This document shows, in pieces, positions 12,729 to 13,273 of a stretch of 13,273 nt of DNA; within the stretch, counting starts at the first letter, position 1, and each line of letters starts with the position of its first letter. Both the position numbers and the translations under genes were made by a program. Below the pieces are notes generated by a model that was not told where the DNA came from, did not search any database, and saw only the letters and a list, made by a program, of their open reading frames with translations. Source of the DNA: Candidatus Aminicenantota bacterium. GTDB lineage: Bacteria > Acidobacteriota > Aminicenantia > S016-38. The stretch is from the NCBI GenBank assembly GCA_027062035.1, contig JAMOUL010000072.1:1-13273 (forward strand), read 5' to 3'.

Positions 12729-13273
12729 TGATTAAAAGAATTGGGTTTATATCCACAAGGTTTGCGGGAACCGATGGAGTGACCCTTGAAACGAAGAAAT
12801 GGGCGGAAGTTTTAAAAAGGAATGGGTATGAACTGTTTTACCTTGCAGGGGAACTGGATGTTGATGATGACTGTTGCGTAAAGGAGGAACTGTTTCATTT
12901 CAAACATCCAGAGATCCTTGAGATTCAGGAAGCGTGTTTTGGCCGTAAGATTCGATCCCCTGAAGTAACCGGGAAGATCCTTACCATAAAGGATAAGCTA
13001 AAGAAGGAAATCTACAGATTTGTCAGGAAGTACGGCATTGATCTTATTATTCCGGAAAACGTACTGGCCATACCCCTCAACATCCCCCTCGGCCTGGCTC
13101 TTACCGAGTTTATTTCCGAAACAGGGATTCCCACAATAGCACATCACCATGATTTTTACTGGGAGAGGGAGAGGTTTCTGATAACATCCTGTCTGGACTA
13201 CCTCTCCATGGCCTTTCCTCCCCTTTTGAATAACATCGTGAACGTCGTGATTAATTCCCTTGCTCTTCAGCAG
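12728..13273 (+). CDS. GT4-like glycosyltransferase, N-terminal part (3' end outside window)
   Basis: The frame from ATG 12728 is open for 182 codons to the right edge. The N-terminus MIKRIGFISTRFAGTDGVTLETKKWAEVL is the first Rossmann strand and glycine-rich loop of GT-B glycosyltransferases of the GT4 type (sugar nucleotide-dependent), with GTDGVTLE in place of the common GGxE loop. Further features are a YLAGELD strand, IDLIIPEN and a TIAHHHDFYWERERF segment, seen in uncharacterised and mannosylglucosylglycerate-synthase-like GT4 proteins; the last link is from memory and weak. The C-terminal nucleotide-sugar site (EX7E) lies outside the window, so donor and acceptor cannot be judged. It is a cytosolic enzyme without a signal peptide. 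No Shine-Dalgarno precedes the ATG; the -10 box is immediately upstream. Confidence 0.78.
   Translation, partial: MIKRIGFISTRFAGTDGVTLETKKWAEVLKRNGYELFYLAGELDVDDDCCVKEELFHFKHPEILEIQEACFGRKIRSPEVTGKILTIKDKLKKEIYRFVRKYGIDLIIPENVLAIPLNIPLGLALTEFISETGIPTIAHHHDFYWERERFLITSCLDYLSMAFPPLLNNIVNVVINSLALQQ

Noticed and set aside
1..13273. CRISPR array, tRNA/rRNA genes, phage or known defence operon
   Set aside because: No regularly spaced direct repeats, cloverleaf-like sequence, rRNA motif, integrase, nuclease-helicase or toxin-antitoxin pair was found on either strand.

Overview
The window looks like chromosomal DNA of an uncultured Gram-negative bacterium. Evidence for a diderm cell is the number of signal peptides and two small proteins that look like outer-membrane beta-barrels. 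Arginine is written mostly AGA/AGG and isoleucine often ATA, a pattern common in thermophiles and in several candidate phyla. The mix of CARDB, SBBP-propeller and TPR-GGDEF proteins would suit a lineage such as Aminicenantota, but that placement is a guess and not shown by the sequence.

Layout. Positions 1-2700 hold the 3' end of a CARDB-domain protein, an unrecognised secreted protein on the minus strand, and a secreted two-CARDB protein. The last is preceded by a good sigma-54 (-24/-12) promoter and a cluster of palindromes upstream, arranged like enhancer sites. Positions 2700-6350 hold an AT-rich spacer with a structured leader, then a 903-residue secreted protein (DUF7948-like N-terminus, seven SBBP repeats, PKD-like domain) joined in an operon to a small beta-barrel-like protein and closed by a hairpin terminator. 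Positions 6468-8237 (minus) encode a periplasmic-TPR/transmembrane/GGDEF diguanylate cyclase. Positions 8469-10031 encode a sodium:solute symporter. Positions 10096-11402 encode a second barrel-like protein and a SagB-type nitroreductase. Positions 11474-12556 encode a CDP-alcohol phosphatidyltransferase and a CGGC-domain protein. The 5' part of a GT4-like glycosyltransferase runs off the right edge.

Three non-coding observations stand out. (1) Genes fall into two classes of translation start. Internal operon genes and genes with long leaders have strong Shine-Dalgarno sites, while four genes (the minus-strand secreted protein, GGDEF, symporter and glycosyltransferase) have no Shine-Dalgarno and a -10 box ending 6-7 nt before the start codon, as expected for leaderless mRNAs. 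(2) The spacers upstream of the symporter and of the glycosyltransferase carry two diverged copies, in opposite orientation, of a TGCG-rich palindromic repeat. (3) The 1.26-1.56 kb spacer combines a sigma-54 promoter with three related 16-17 bp sites.

I see no tRNA, rRNA, CRISPR array, transposase gene, phage gene or recognised defence system. Functionally the window is a mix of envelope and surface proteins, one second-messenger enzyme, transport and lipid/glycan synthesis; the genes do not form one obvious pathway.
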